A DNA stretch of 64,000 nt from NCBI GenBank assembly GCA_022605405.1, contig JABYQQ010000011.1:930001-994000 (forward strand), written 5' to 3'. Positions 12,193 through 24,500 of the stretch are shown here, one piece after another (within the stretch, counting starts at the first letter, position 1; each line of letters starts with the position of its first letter). This stretch comes from Earliella scabrosa (taxonomy: Eukaryota > Basidiomycota > Agaricomycetes > Polyporales > Polyporaceae). The notes under the pieces were generated by a model, which saw only the letters and a list, made by a program, of their open reading frames with translations, was not told the DNA's origin and ran no database searches. The translations under genes and the position numbers were made by a program.

Positions 12193-14041
12193 ATGATGCT
12201 CGCACTTCCGGAAGAACTGGTCATCAGAATTCTGAAGCACCTTAAATTAAAGTACTTGCTGCGCTGCACCCAGGTAAGTCGTTCTAACCTCCTCGCGGCA
12301 GGGAACGCGCACTGATTCAAAAGTTGCATGACTCACAGGTTTGCAGTCGCCTGCGGGACATAGTAAAAGACTCGGTGGAGCTGCAGTACTGCATCGAGCT
12401 TGCTGCTGATGGCCTTGTCGACGGAATCGGCTGCTCTCTCTCAACCGCCGAACGCCTCGAACGGCTTCTCCAACTTCGAGTACGGTGGCGGTACCTGGAG
12501 TGGACGCGAGTAACGCAGATATCCACTCCAGCGCACTTCTGTGCCTACGAGATGACTGATGGGGTGCACGCCACCTCACGGTCTTCTCCCTCGCTTCACT
12601 CTCGCCATCTTTCCGTCACATGGCTTCCCACTGCCACGAACCCGCAGCCTCGGACGATAGAGAGAGAAGACATTGGACTCGATGCTCGCGACTTCGCCAT
12701 TGATCCCTCGCAAGATCTCATAGCGTTCCTGACGTCGGATGCGCAGCAGAAGCGGTATGGGCACAATCTGTCTATCGACTGGAAGACTCGACGAACTGAC
12801 CAGCAAATGAAGCTTGTCTGTCCACCTCAGGAGGATCAGCGATAACACGCCTCACTCTCACGCCTCTCAGAAGGAACTCACCGCGACTTCGCTCAACGAA
12901 CCCCATGGTCTCGTCATTCAGATCGCCGACGATCTCGTCAGCCTGTTCGTTGCTCCTCGGCTGATCATATGGAACTGGCGCACCGGGATCAGACTCGTAG
13001 TAAGTCTCCCTTGAGTACCACTCGCGTCCCTTGTCTGACTTTCGCGACTTCCAGGACTGGGTCGGCATCGATTTTTCGCTCAATGCCATCGCCTTCTGTT
13101 TTGTAACAACCCGGGCATTCATGCTCGTCAACACCGACGACGGCGGCTCGGTATCACTCTACACCCTCCGCGTCGAGTCTGCAGAACAAGGCACCTATCT
13201 CCCTCCACGCCCCATCCAACCCACCCTCGTTGCTCAACTTGCTTTTCCTCGTGTTAAATCGCCCCACCATCTGATCGAAGCCCTCTCCCGCTCATCGCCG
13301 CTCGTTCCCTACCCAACCCCCGGCCGTCCATTCGAGACAGCGTGCGACTCCAGGATGCACATGCTCGAGCTGAACTACAGCACAGGGACCCTTCTGCACA
13401 TGTTCTTCCACAATCGGTTCTTGACGTCGCTCCTACCTCCGGACACCGGGGATCCGGAGAAGGGCTCGTCTGAGGTCATACGGCTAGATTGGCACGAATG
13501 GGGTCCGAAGAACACGAGAGTCGTGGAGTTTCTCCTGCACTCACGCGCCGTCAGGTACGACCGCGCTGTCATCCCACTTCCATGTGTCCGCGCGCTGACC
13601 AGAACTGGAGCTAGATGTATTCACGGCAGCCGCGTCATTCTCCCTCCCCATCTGTTGGACGACGAACCCTCCACATTTACGCTTAGGATGATGGACTTCA
13701 ACGTCCATCCAAAGAGACACAACGATCCCACCTCAACGGCACGGAAGCCCGAAGGAAGGTTCTATGCTCTCTTCCCGGGACCGCGGCAAATATCGGGCGA
13801 AGGCTTGTTCGAGCATGATATCGAGACCAGCTTGCCGTATACGATGACGATGAGGGAGGACGTTCCGTCGCCGATGGCGCAGGACTACTACGGCTTCATG
13901 ATCGACCGCGAGGTCCTCTTTGGCTTGGGGTCCAGAGTAAGTTCCCCTGGTCGTTGTACTGGTATGTGATTGGCCGCTGACCTAACCGCGTTATAGTGGG
14001 AAGGCCCAGGATACCTAGATTCGGATGTGTACATTTTCTGA
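12193..14041 (+). CDS. F-box protein, paralogue B of divergent pair
   Basis: Five exons give 536 aa with all phases consistent: 12193-12273, 12339-12754, 12813-12999, 13055-13936 and 13997-14041. It opens with a compact F-box (LPEELVIRILKHLKLKYLLRCTQ, then VCSRLRD) and shares exon positions with paralogue A. Key family motifs are IIWNWRTG, WHEWGPKNTR, HGSRVILP and MDFNVHPKR, and the end is DVYIF. The intron between exons 4 and 5 of A is absent here (RYDR...CIHG is continuous), so the two copies have diverged in structure. An alternative start is the adjacent second ATG. The role is probably as a substrate receptor of an SCF ligase; the target is unknown. Confidence 0.82.
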
Positions 14042-14164
14042 TTCTACGAGTTTGCCAACCATGAGAAGCACGCCTCCGGTCCGTTGAGAATGACCTCCAG
14101 TGGGTGGTTGCGCGTGCGGGAATGCGGCCCGCGGCTAGGCAAACGTTAAGCGTGAGTGGCAGCC

Positions 14165-14345
14165 AAGCTTTGTTCTAGTACTTAGAGGATCCCCTGCGGA
14201 TTGAGCAGGAAGACCTGTTCGAAGAGGCGGTTGTGACCAGGCGTGTGCCGTGCGCGGCTGCACCCAGGGACGGCATCTCATCGGAATGCCGTGAATATCT
14301 CATGCACAGTGAATGCCTCATTGGATCAAGGGTAGAGGTGAGTGG
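14165..14345 (+). pseudogene. possible C-terminal relic of the F-box family
   Basis: Translation gives EDLFEEAVVTRRVP followed by YLMHSECLIGSRV. These line up by eye with KLFREPVVSTLPYT and FKLDRERLVAST of the truncated copy at 17.7-18.4 kb. The DFNVHP motif is not preserved. It is probably a decayed tandem fragment and the match is weak. Confidence 0.3.
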
Positions 14346-14846
14346 GCTTGATTTCTACGTCCTGAGTCCAGGCTCACCGGACGTGAGTCGTGTCCAGTGG
14401 GGTGCCACGCGGACTTACAGCTTTTATTTTGAGGGTGAGAGTGTCAGAATCGGGGATGGCCCTACCCACGAGTCCGGAGTCCTAGACCGCTACATCAGTG
14501 TTGCGATTCAAGGACTCCAGCTTGCATCGGGGGTCGAGAGCGAAGATAGTCCGGGTAGTCGGACCGAGGTACATAGACGGCAACTCAGACGCCCACGGCG
14601 TCTGCCGGGTTAGCACACCTTCCATCTTCGTCGAGGACCATGACATGGGCCCGTTGAATATGTGTTTTGTTGGCTTTACCGGCCCTGTTTAATGCTGTGA
14701 GTTTCTGGTCAAGCTACTTTGACGGGTTATATTATGACGCGTTTGCGGGTGAATAGGATGGCAGACGAGGGCAGCTCCATCGTTCCTGACTGGGACGATC
14801 GGGGTGCAGCTCGCTTCCCGCTCGGGTCAGCCACCACGCTCGGGGG

Positions 14847-14854
14847 TATATCTT
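14847..14854 (+). promoter_or_regulatory. TATA-like element of secreted-protein gene
   Basis: TATATCTT about 160 nt upstream of the ATG at 15010, followed by a CT/C-rich leader. Confidence 0.4.
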
Positions 14855-15009
14855 TTCGTGCTGCGCGTCTCGACCGCGCCCATCCCTCTCTTTCCAACCG
14901 TCGTCTCCCCGCCTCCCGCCCCCGCCCCCGCCGTCCCCGCCTCCTTCGCGTCGGCCCCGCCACCCACAAGCTAGCAAGCCCCACGTTCTTTACCCACAGC
15001 CTACTCGTC

Positions 15010-16036
15010 ATGTTCGCCTCTCTCGCTCGTCTCATCCTCGTCACCGCCCTCGCCGTCTCGGCCCTCGCCGCTCCCGACGCCATCCTGCCCACCCGCTCGA
15101 CCGCCGTGGCTCGTTCGAACCCTGTCGACATCGTCGTCCGCCAGCTTGCAAACAACTCTCCCGTTCATCTCACCAACGCTCAACGTCTCGCCCGCGGGCT
15201 CCCGCCCAAACGTCCCCGCTCCTTTCACGAAGGCCGTGCTATACGCCCCCGCCAGTCCTCGAACTGCGTCCCCGTCACCGGCATCATCTCGGTCACCAGC
15301 GATGTCGACATTGCCAACGGATACATCTCGCGTATCAACAACGGCTTTGGCGAGTACACGCTCACTACCGACCCTTCTCAGGCGCTCTACGTGAGCTTCT
15401 GCCAGACCGAGAGCTCTAGCGGCTTCTTCAATATCTTGGCTCTCGTGCGTCCTCTTCCTCGTTGCAACGTATTGCGCTGACCCTTTGCCCCAAGAACGGC
15501 ATTGCTGAGTATCCCTACTTTGGAGGCGCTGTTGGTTTCGCCTCCACAAGCAACAGCCTGCAGCCTGGGAGTTTCAACTACGCTTATGTGGCGGGTACCA
15601 GTCAAGGTTCGTCATCTTCTACGGGATCGCTGTCACCATTCGCATCGCACAACTCTATTGCCATCCTCCTACGCGTACGTTCCCTACTCATGCGGCTACG
15701 TGCACATCCTAGTTCCTCGCGGCCCCGCTGTGAACGCTCCAAACGCATTTTCTGCGGCGACCGGCATGGCTGTGGCAATCGAGTCGGAGATCTGGCAGCT
15801 CGATTCTCAAACCAATCTCTTGCGCGCGTCCTGGGTCAACACCGACGGCTCGACGCCCGCGATCGACCTCGTCTACGTCTCCAGCTCAGACGCGTTCGCG
15901 TTCGTCGGCGACGTCGGTGCGTTCACCGCAAACTTCGGCCCTGTGGCGGTTGTGGTGAGTCTCCTCGCGCCACTAGTGCAGCCATCGTAACTGAGACTGG
16001 CCGTCCATTCAGGCGCTTCATTTTGTTCAGTCGTGA
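15010..16036 (+). CDS. small secreted protein of unknown function
   Basis: Four exons give 270 aa with consistent phases: 15010-15444, 15495-15606, 15713-15954 and 16013-16036. Residues 1-22 (MFASLARLILVTALAVSALA) form a signal peptide. The region to about residue 85 is rich in Arg, Pro and Ser, and an RQ after a basic stretch could be a propeptide boundary. The mature domain starts near NCVPVTGIISV and contains GYISRINNGFGEYTL, FGGAVGFASTS, IWQLDSQ, WVNTDGSTP and FVGDVGAF. It resembles an extracellular beta-rich protein seen widely in basidiomycetes; I know of no assigned function. The 106-nt second intron is the longest and least certain. Confidence 0.8.
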
Positions 16037-16699
16037 GGCGTTGGCCTGGATTCATGCGGTTTCGTCGGCTTCGGTTAGCAATTCAGCTTGGGGTAAATGT
16101 AGCGATTTCTTCATATCTGTAGCGCGTACGAATAGACTGTTCCACCGGCGCGCTCTTGTGTGCCTGTAGGATGAATTTGGAGCCCGGTCAGTACGCGCGT
16201 CCTTCCCATTCCGATTGGTGCGGACTCGGGCACCGCCGTTAATTACAGCAATGTTCACATTGATACGGAATTCGCGTTTTCGTGCGCACGCCCGCGCCCG
16301 CGTCTGATCCAGCGTCTGGAGGACTCGGATCCCGGGCCTCGAGCACCGAGCGCCCATGGGGTCACGAAGTGACATCCAGTCACCTGTTGTGACCCCTTGT
16401 TCTTCTCTTATAACACGACAACTCAGCGAGATACTGTGCATGCATTGAATGGGAGCACAACCAAACATTATAGCGGGTGTTTTGAGCCTTGACTGAGGAC
16501 CCCTCATGCCAATATGCAAAACTGTGACCAGTTGCCACTTCCCGGAGTCGGCTTCTTCTCAGTCTCCGGTTGGCCGGTACAGCCACATGAGCGAGTAGCG
16601 CTCGCGCGCACGCAAAACGCAATTCCGTATCATTCTGAACATTGCTGTAACACCACAGCCACCGATCACCATTCGCCAGTCTGGAACCGCTACATAGTA
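16037..16699. other. intergenic stretch
   Basis: About 660 bp with no supported gene. It lies between the secreted-protein gene and a transposable element. Confidence 0.5.
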
Positions 16700-17372
16700 C
16701 AGTTGCGGACAAGCAAAGCCCGCCAATTTCGGGCGCCCACTTGACCGAATTTTGTAGCCTGCCACAAACGCCCGAAAAGGCGGGAAATTGCATGAATAGC
16801 ACGCATGGAAGGAGTAGAAACAACTTCTACGAGCAGATTTTCTGAATTCTCAAAATTTTCACTTTTGACCCTCAAAATTTGGCCAACCGCCCAAGAAAAT
16901 AGCTAGAAATACGGGAAAATGTGCAAACGCTTCCTTTTCATGAGCTTAACATGATTCCGTCATCAGGGGAAAACTCTGTCCACTTTTGAGCGCTACAAAA
17001 AATGGACAAGTCTCGTTGGCGCCAGCTCAGAAATGGCTGAAATGTATCATTCGAACACTGTATCAGCCAAGTTTCGACACTGGGATGGAGCCCATTCACA
17101 AACTCCTACTTGGTCTATCGGTCAAGAGGGTAGTTTGTGGAGGTTGCAGATGTACAGACCCCACCGGATGACCGGACCCGGGCGCTTACGGCCTATCAGA
17201 ATTGCTCTCGAGGCCCAAAAATTTGGCCAACCGTTATTTCCCGTGGGAAAAACTTCGGATGTGGTTTTTTGGACTCTTTCGGCCTCCCTGAACCTTTTCC
17301 TGCAACTAGACTGGTCAAAATAATTGCCGTTAAGGCGCTACCGAATTTGCGGGCTTTGCTTGTCCGCAACTG
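16700..17372. mobile_element. non-autonomous Tc1/mariner-like element (MITE), 673 bp
   Basis: Perfect 24-bp terminal inverted repeats begin CAGTTGCGGACAAGCAAAGC. The left copy is 16700-16723 and the right copy is its reverse complement, 17349-17372. They are flanked on both sides by the dinucleotide TA (16698-16699 and 17373-17374), the target duplication expected of the Tc1/mariner superfamily. Similarity between the ends continues weakly for another 15-20 bp. No transposase frame exists inside, so it must have been mobilised in trans. AT content is visibly higher than in the neighbours. Confidence 0.8.
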
Positions 17373-17746
17373 TACGCCGTGTTGTACATACTACAAAGCC
17401 GGATTTGAGGCGCGATACTTATTCCGAGCATAGTCAGTATGCGATTGCCAGGCCAGCGACGATTCGGACAGTCGCGGCTCACGACTAAACCTAATATAGT
17501 TACTGTTTGACATGCTTGACAACCTAGGACTCTGGATGACGGGTGGTTTGGAAGTCATGCCTGCCACATACCCGGCCGTTGATATTGTTGCACATTTCAT
17601 CAACAATACGGCTGCCGCTAGTTCTGGAATTACAGGTTCTTCGTCGCGAGTGGTGCGACATATTCAACGCCTGCTATGTCAACGGGGCCATGTCCCGATG
17701 ATGTCTAGCACTGCCCGGCCGAAGGGCCACATATGTGACTGACGAT
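17373..17746. other. short intergenic stretch
   Basis: About 370 bp between the mobile element and the truncated F-box copy. Nothing was recognised. Confidence 0.5.
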
Positions 17747-18440
17747 CTAAAAGACGTATACCTTCAGATGATCCTGATCTCCATCCGATGTCGAGTAACG
17801 CTAAAATAGGTGTTAACACAGTTCGTGTCCACAAGCGAATGTCGCTTACCGTCGAGGCAACGAGCCGCTCACGGTCGAGCTTGAAGCTGGTGAACCTGGA
17901 GTCTACCAGGAAGTCGCTCCGGATCGAGAGAGTGTAGGGCAGCGTGCTCACGACCGGCTCCCTGAAAAGCTTCCCTGCATCGATACGTTCTGGCTCGGTC
18001 ACGAGCTGGCATTGGTCCGGATAGGGAACAGGGTCGTTGCATCGCCTGGGGTGGACGTTGAAGTCGAGCAGCCAAAGGCTCCGGGTTATCTCTCCGTTCT
18101 CGGGATGTACGCGACGTACCGGGCACAAAATGCGAGCGCCCTGGACGGATCTGCAAAATTCAGCAACATGCCCGTGAGCTCTCTCAACAACACATAATGC
18201 GAGTGCCAGTGGCCGGCGCACATTGTGTCGTTAGGGTCCGCAAACTGGACGAACCGCGTGTTGTCGGGCCCCCATTCGTCCCACTCCTTGACAGCAAAGA
18301 CCCGCGGACCCGAGGCAGATGTGATGTACGAGAGGAGGTACCGGCTGTGCACAATCAACGAATAGTGGTCCCAGCCGTTTGAGTATAGTAGCCTGAGTAT
18401 GTGGACTCGCGTGTCGGGTGCAGTCGCAAAAGGGGCTCCA
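17747..18440 (-). pseudogene. 5'-truncated copy of the F-box family
   Basis: Only the C-terminal part of the paralogue A/B family is present. It runs from PGAPFATAPDTRVHIL through SASGPRVFAVKEWDEWGPDNTRFV and LLDFNVHPRRC to KLDRERLVAST. A last exon (17747-17773) ends VYVF, matching VYMF and VYIF of the intact copies. The F-box and the first half are missing; recognisable homology stops near 18440, about 50 bp from a perfect 24-bp palindrome. One junction (HSHYV to VQGARIL) needs a weak GTTGTT donor, otherwise it is a frameshift. There is no start codon context, so it is almost certainly non-functional. Confidence 0.7.
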
Positions 18441-18487
18441 GGACTTTCAGTTCCCCAGTTCGAACCTTCCTCGTCTTGTACACCAGC

Positions 18488-18511
18488 AGTGATGGGACCG
18501 GTCCCATCACT
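18488..18511. repeat. perfect 24-bp palindrome of the GGTCCCATC motif
   Basis: AGTGATGGGACC is followed directly by its exact reverse complement. It is two copies of the dispersed motif placed head to head. Confidence 0.85.
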
Positions 18512-18863
18512 CGCCTACCTTTGGATTACCAAATGCAGAACAACACCATCACCGTGACCATCACATCACACCTACCAGCTTCACAGGCCAGGCCTCTCTG
18601 ACCAGTGACTCTTTGTGTACCAGTAGTACACCTTCCTACTGTCGTAGCCGTAACTATGAATAACTTCATTGTATGTGCAAACTTGACAGTAAGAAGGGTA
18701 CCAACCCCTCAGCAACTTACTTCGCGGTCCCCGGTACAGAGTCTCGTCCAAGTCCACCCCCTCAGGCCGGTCAATTACATCAGCACGCCTCGTGTCTCGG
18801 GTTCTTCGTGCCGGCCTGCTTACATGTGGCCACCCCACGTCGCTCCCATCCGATTCATCTGTC

Positions 18864-19160
18864 GGTCCCATCAAGATGTCAACTCGCTTCCCGGTCCCAT
18901 CCTCGTCTGTCGGTCCCGTTCCTCATCCGTCGGTCCCATCTCCGTTGTTACTTGCCTGTCGGTCCCATCACGATGTCAACTCGTCTCCCAGCCCCATCCT
19001 CGTCCCTCGGTCCCATCAAGATGTCCAACTCGCCTCCGTCGGTCCCATCTGCGTTGTTACTCCCCTGTCGGTCCCATCACGATGTCAACTCGTCTCCCGG
19101 TCCCATCAAGACGTAACCTCTCGTCTTCCGGTCCCAACCTCGTCTGTTGGTCCCATCAAT
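18864..19160 (+). repeat. cluster of GGTCCCATC-type repeats
   Basis: About ten copies of (C)GGTCCCATC or one-base variants in about 300 bp. They are separated by recurring spacers (AGATGTCAACTCG, CCGTTGTTACT, CTCGTCTGT) in a loose higher-order pattern of about 95-110 bp. No coding function was found. Confidence 0.75.
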
Positions 19161-19839
19161 ACGGTACCACGTGAGTCAATCTTCATCGGTCTAGATCGAT
19201 CTAGTAACGCTCGAGTCGAACGATGACGCACCGACGTACATTCAGTACCATTAGCAGAGCTGACAACTCAACGCAAAGGTTATCGTAATGGGTCTTCGTG
19301 ACGTCATTGTCTCCCCATTGAGTCCTGCACCGTGGCCTGTCGAAGTAAGTACTTCGTGCTATCATGTCCCCATTCACCCCGCAAGCGGCCGTCCTAGAGT
19401 CCGTTAAACCCACTCGGTGGCGGGGGAGCACGCGTAGCGATGTACTACGCCGTGAATTGATCCATCATATGAAGTGGTTTGCCATACGGCACTTGCGATA
19501 GAAGGCTTCGTTTGAACGCATAGCGTGCACTGGCAGTCTATTCCGATGACCGACCCAATAGTTATTACAGCACAAGCGGTAAGTGCCCGTCATCTGAGGC
19601 GACATCCTCGGTCTGAGTCAGTCAACCCTCGAGATGCCGTATCAGGTCACTAATTTCCTGGTATGTAAACCCCGCAAGTTCATGCACGATCTCCTAACAT
19701 GGGTGGATACGGGTACATAACCCGCTGCTCGTTGTCGCCGTCTCTCTGGCAGACATGACAACATCCGGTCAGGACCTCAAAGCTTCCAGGGGCAAGAACG
19801 TTCCGTTGCGCATGCGCACTCGCGGCTGGTTCAGCGGGG
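19161..19839. other. intergenic stretch
   Basis: About 680 bp without a supported gene, downstream of the 3' end of the minus-strand F-box-like gene. Confidence 0.5.
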
Positions 19840-21515
19840 TTAACGTGGTGCCGTCACTCCAAAATATGCCCACTCACCATTCTCGAATACGCTGTCGTAC
19901 TCTAGCAGCCAATACCAGTCTGTCCATCCGGCTGACTCAACGTCGACATGCCAGTGCTGAGGAAGGCTACAGAGAGATGGCGACCCACGGCAGATAGGGA
20001 ATACCGCGGAGCCCGAGCCGTACAACTCCAAACCTGGTAGTACGGGAGGTGTCGAAGGCGCTTCCGTGATCCGCATTGCTGGTACTAGGAGAGGCGCGAG
20101 ATCGAACGTCTCTGCCTCCGAAGTGTCAACGACGTGGAGCGTCCTCAGTTTGCGTCTCTTGCGCAGCTGAGATGGAACCAATTAGCATCAATTCGCCGAC
20201 GCCAATGGTGAGTATGCTTACCATATCTAAGACTGCATTACGCCCCGCGTCCACTGTGTCGAACTCCGTATATAGTAGGAGGTCCGTCAGCTCCTCAGGC
20301 AGCGCTTCATCGTATCGCTGTAGTTCGGGCTTCGTCAGCTGCTCCCGCGTCATCTCGAACCCCAGAACACGTAGTGACGGCAGGTACGGTAGCACCTCGA
20401 GGAACGGCTCGTCACAAACCCGTTGCTTGAGGTAGAACACCACGTGTAGACGCTGTAGGTTGGTCTTGTTCCTCAGGAATCGTGCGACAGGAGTCATGGT
20501 TACCGCCCAGTGTCTGTCTACCGAGCTCTCGCAAATGAGCTTGAAGTCCACTAGTGCGGGACAGACCGAGGGATCTGTGGCGAGTGCTGAGATCGCACTA
20601 GGTATACCGGCCTCCTGGACCATCAACCTGAGCGCAGTCAGGTTGTTCAGCGGAAGGACAAGCTGGAGCGCTGGCAGGTTGACGGTGTGGTCGAGGGAAA
20701 GATGCCAAAGTTGTGGGAGCTGGTGCGTCCATACGGCATCGCCGGTCATCTTCAGGACCCGGAGGGATGAGGCGTTGCCATCGATTAGGTCGAGCAGCGC
20801 ACGGGAGGATGCAGGAGGTGGGAGTGGCTGCGCCGGGTTCCCGTATGGCGGTTCGTTCCAGGCAGCGATGCTGCTCAGTGCACGCAACCCGGAGATTTCG
20901 GGTCCTAAGAAGGCGACTCTGCTCTGTATTGTCAGTCTCAACTATTCATGCGTCGTTGACATTCGGGACACATACGGCACTCTAACGCGTTCGAGTTTTG
21001 CAGCCGTCGCGGAGATAGCACCGAGCAAATCGGGCGTGCCCCTACACGACTCGCCGGCCCAGCAGAACACTCGAAGCTCAGGCAAGGCCAAGAGTGCACT
21101 GGTCACGACGCCTGGTGAGAGAATGTCATGAATTGCCCGGTGTTTGAACTGTGACAGTCTTACCTAATTGACGAGAGTACAGCCCCTCCGTGTACGAATC
21201 GTCGTACCAGCACACAAACAGCTCTCGGATGACTCGAGAGAACGTCGGATTAACCGCTATATACCGCAACAGGGCCTCGTTTCGGTACATCTGACGGACC
21301 TCCGCCAGGATGCTAGCCTTGGTGAGCATCGATGGGTCGTACCCGCCGGGGGTTCCGTAGGTGATCGTGAGGCTCTTGAAGAGAATAGGCAGGGCAAGTT
21401 TGTAGAAGAATCTGGACAAGAGCAACCAGGAGCTACGCCAACGGCGTGGCGTGAGTGTGATGATCAGGACCCATAGCTCTGCAGGTAGGATTGGTAGGAC
21501 AGTTTGGCGATACAT
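19840..21515 (-). CDS. F-box-like / LRR-like protein
   Basis: Four exons give 504 aa with consistent phases: 21164-21515, 20976-21111, 20222-20921 and 19840-20166. The N terminus MYRQTVLPILPAELWVLIITL followed by WRSSWLLLSRFFYKLALPILF is the divergent F-box start usual in this group of basidiomycete proteins. The body has leucine-rich periodicity (LPQLWHLSLDHTVNLPALQLVL, LPYLPSLRVLGFEM, LRTLHVVD). The second intron uses an ACAGAG acceptor. It is probably a substrate receptor of an SCF ubiquitin ligase. It is unrelated in its C-terminal half to the divergent pair at 10-14 kb and closer in style to the gene at 0.2-1.9 kb. Confidence 0.72.
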
Positions 21516-24500
21516 GCTTGCCTCGGGGCTATACCGCTCGTGACGACCCCCACAAAAATATGCGTAGTATTTGTACCAAGTCACTTTGCTAGATGCCAAC
21601 CGGCCGGTTCTCACTTGTCTCTTGCGGATGCACTGGAATGATCTCCCTAGCGGGTATGACACGAGGAGCTCCGACTGATATGGCCTAGTGATGTGCGAAG
21701 TTTGCGCTTTGTGATAGCGCGTACGTATACAGTCTAGCGACAGGACGTCGGATAGGCTGCATCACGAGCGACACACGCCACGATGGGCACCCGATCCAAA
21801 GTCTACCAGTGCCGTCCCGACCTCAGGATGTGAGGTCTTCGGCCGGTCATGGGTTCGTTGACCATGACACGCATCCGGCTCCGTGCGTTGCATGCTGCTC
21901 GAAGGATGTCCTGGACCCGAATCATACCCGATGATAGTACACTCGTTCAAGAAGAGGTCACCTATATTCTGAACGCTACGTAAAGCGTAGTAACAGAAAG
22001 ACGCAGTACATGTAGCGTGCCTAGTATGACGTCGCTGCCTCGACTCTGCCCGTTCGACGTGACCCATGGCATCGATATCGTGGCGCCTCAATCTTCGTAT
22101 GAAGATCATATAGTCCGACTGTACGTGCCCCTGCCCTATGGCATGTTAGGCGCGCACATATCCCTGCAACGCCTATTCCAAGGTGCGAACGCGGGCAACG
22201 CACCCGTAGGCGAGGTCTCCAACGGGGATACGGGGCTCACCCTGCGATCACCTCGCAAGAGATTGTGAGTATAGTAATCTATGGCCGGGCTAAGCACTAG
22301 ACCAGTAGCGCGCATCGGGGATTATACCGACTCGTGAGATGCCGCACGCACATGTCCAAACATGCAGGAAGTTGGAACTGGGGAAATCATGGCCGAAGAT
22401 GACTGTTGGGGCGACGCATGACAGAAACGAACTGCGTACCGTATACGAGCGCGCGTGAGGCTCAGGGATGACTGCGCATGCGACGCCCTGGACCGCACGT
22501 ACACGGTAGTATGGCAAGAATCGTCAGTCGTTGTCAGGCGGACGCACAGGTACCCACACTCACCTCAATTTCCGGGGATGAAGAGATTCGTGCACATCCG
22601 GCAACTGTCCGTGTTCACTAGTAGTTACACTGATCTGCCGAGCACAGACCATGACGTTGAGATTTTGCGACGGCGCGGCGCGTGGCGCTCCAGCCTGCCT
22701 GTAGCCACGTACAGTTAAGGTGATCATACGCACCCACGGAACCTCATCAAGCTTGCCGTGCGGAACGCTGGGCTCCTCGCCGCAGAGACAACGGCTCCTG
22801 GAATTGGGAGACCGTCAGGAAATTTGCACGGGATATCAACGTTCTCGGACGCTGGGGAACTCACCTGGTTGGCGATCGCGCCGCTGAGGTCAAGGAATTG
22901 TAGACTAGCGAGGAGCGGACGTCGTGTCAATCTTCCGCTTCGCAAGACACTCGACGAGACCTAGGGAGACCGATGCGTCACGCGTCACTCCTCTCCGATT
23001 CGTCTGGACTCACCAATCCCTCAGTCTGCCTTTCTCGACCCTGGTCTTGCGTCGTGGCTCACCGATCCGCATTATCGCACTAAGAAAGGACATGTCAGTC
23101 TGACAAGGAGCAAACAGTACTGGGGACATCACCTGGGGACTGGTGCTGCACCGCGCAGGTCGCTTGGGGTGGGTCCTGGCTTGGGCTGAGGAAGAGGTGA
23201 ACGATGGAGTGGAGCTGCCGGGCAACGCACCATTGCAACTGCCTCACGTGGCTGGCGTGAGAGAGGGAGAAGGTCACCGGCGGCCCGGCGCCCCTGCGGC
23301 CCGTATGGCAGCAATGATGTCATTCTCGGTTTCCTCGTCCCCACCACTATCCGTGGCCCTTCTGCATAACGCAACTGTAACAATCCTGGTCCACGAATTA
23401 TCTTCACGCTGCTGTAGACCTTACGACTAACGGTGACTGCTTCTGTACCCCATGAATGTAAGCATCAACAGCATCCCTTCATTTGGCCTACGTGTGCACT
23501 ACCTGGATGCACATATTTGTGCTCCCCAACACTTTCCGTCGTCTGTCGCGCATGCTGACATCCCCAACCCTATCATCACGCGTCCATGAAAAATCTCGCA
23601 CGTAGCTGCCCCCAACGCCGTTGAAATTGGTGACGACACCTCCGTCGGAAATGTCCAGTCAATCACCTTTGCAGGATGGTTCCCGTTGAACCAGCGTGCG
23701 TGACTGCAGACCTGCGATGCTAATCGAAGTCAGACTGGGGGCCCCAGCCTTCGCCGAACATGTCGGACTGGGCCGCCCTCCGCTCAGCTGCCACATTCAG
23801 TGAGGGGGATCAAGCGGCCGACGGAAGTAAGTCAATGGCAATACATGACATGTGGGTTACAGAAATATGGAGACGCCGATATCAATGTTCAAACTGAGGG
23901 CGGATAAGAACTGAAGACAAGGATGAACCTCCATTACGCTCGTCGCTGGCGGAGTTAGGTATATGCACACGGCTTGCTCGGACCTTCAAGTTGGCGAACC
24001 CTGGTGACCTCCGTCCACAGGGAACGTGAACATCCTGTAGGAGCGAGCAACCGTGAGTTCTCCCTATTCGCTTACAATCACTCGAGATAGAAATGCTGAG
24101 TTTCCCGTGTCGACTCACCGTGTTGAGAACAGGCCATGAGCCATGCGCGGGTACGTTGCAGCTCGTGTTCTCACAAATCCAGTTCTTCAGCCCAAACTTG
24201 CGCTCGGGCTCTCGCGCCCCTCAAAGACAGATAAGTCTGCCCTGCATCCGATATGGCATGATCGTGGTGTTGGTACTACTAAAGAAGCACAGCCGCCCGG
24301 TTCAATCGAACTCCACGTGTGTTACTAATTCCTAACCACGTTTGCATTTCCTGGACCTCACGATCGAGAGGGGCTAATCGAGCGCATATTTTCTGCTAGC
24401 ATATGGGATGGAGCTGAAGAACTGGGCGGGATCATGATGAATGGACTTATGACTCGAATCGGTCCTGCCCGTAGGCTCGACAACTCGGAGATCAGTCGAG

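Larger units (their letters stand above)
14042..15009. other. intergenic stretch containing an F-box family relic
   Basis: Nearly 1 kb. It holds a weak relic of the preceding F-box family (separate entry) and, from about 14870, a long C-rich pyrimidine tract that is probably the promoter and 5' UTR of the next gene. Confidence 0.45.
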
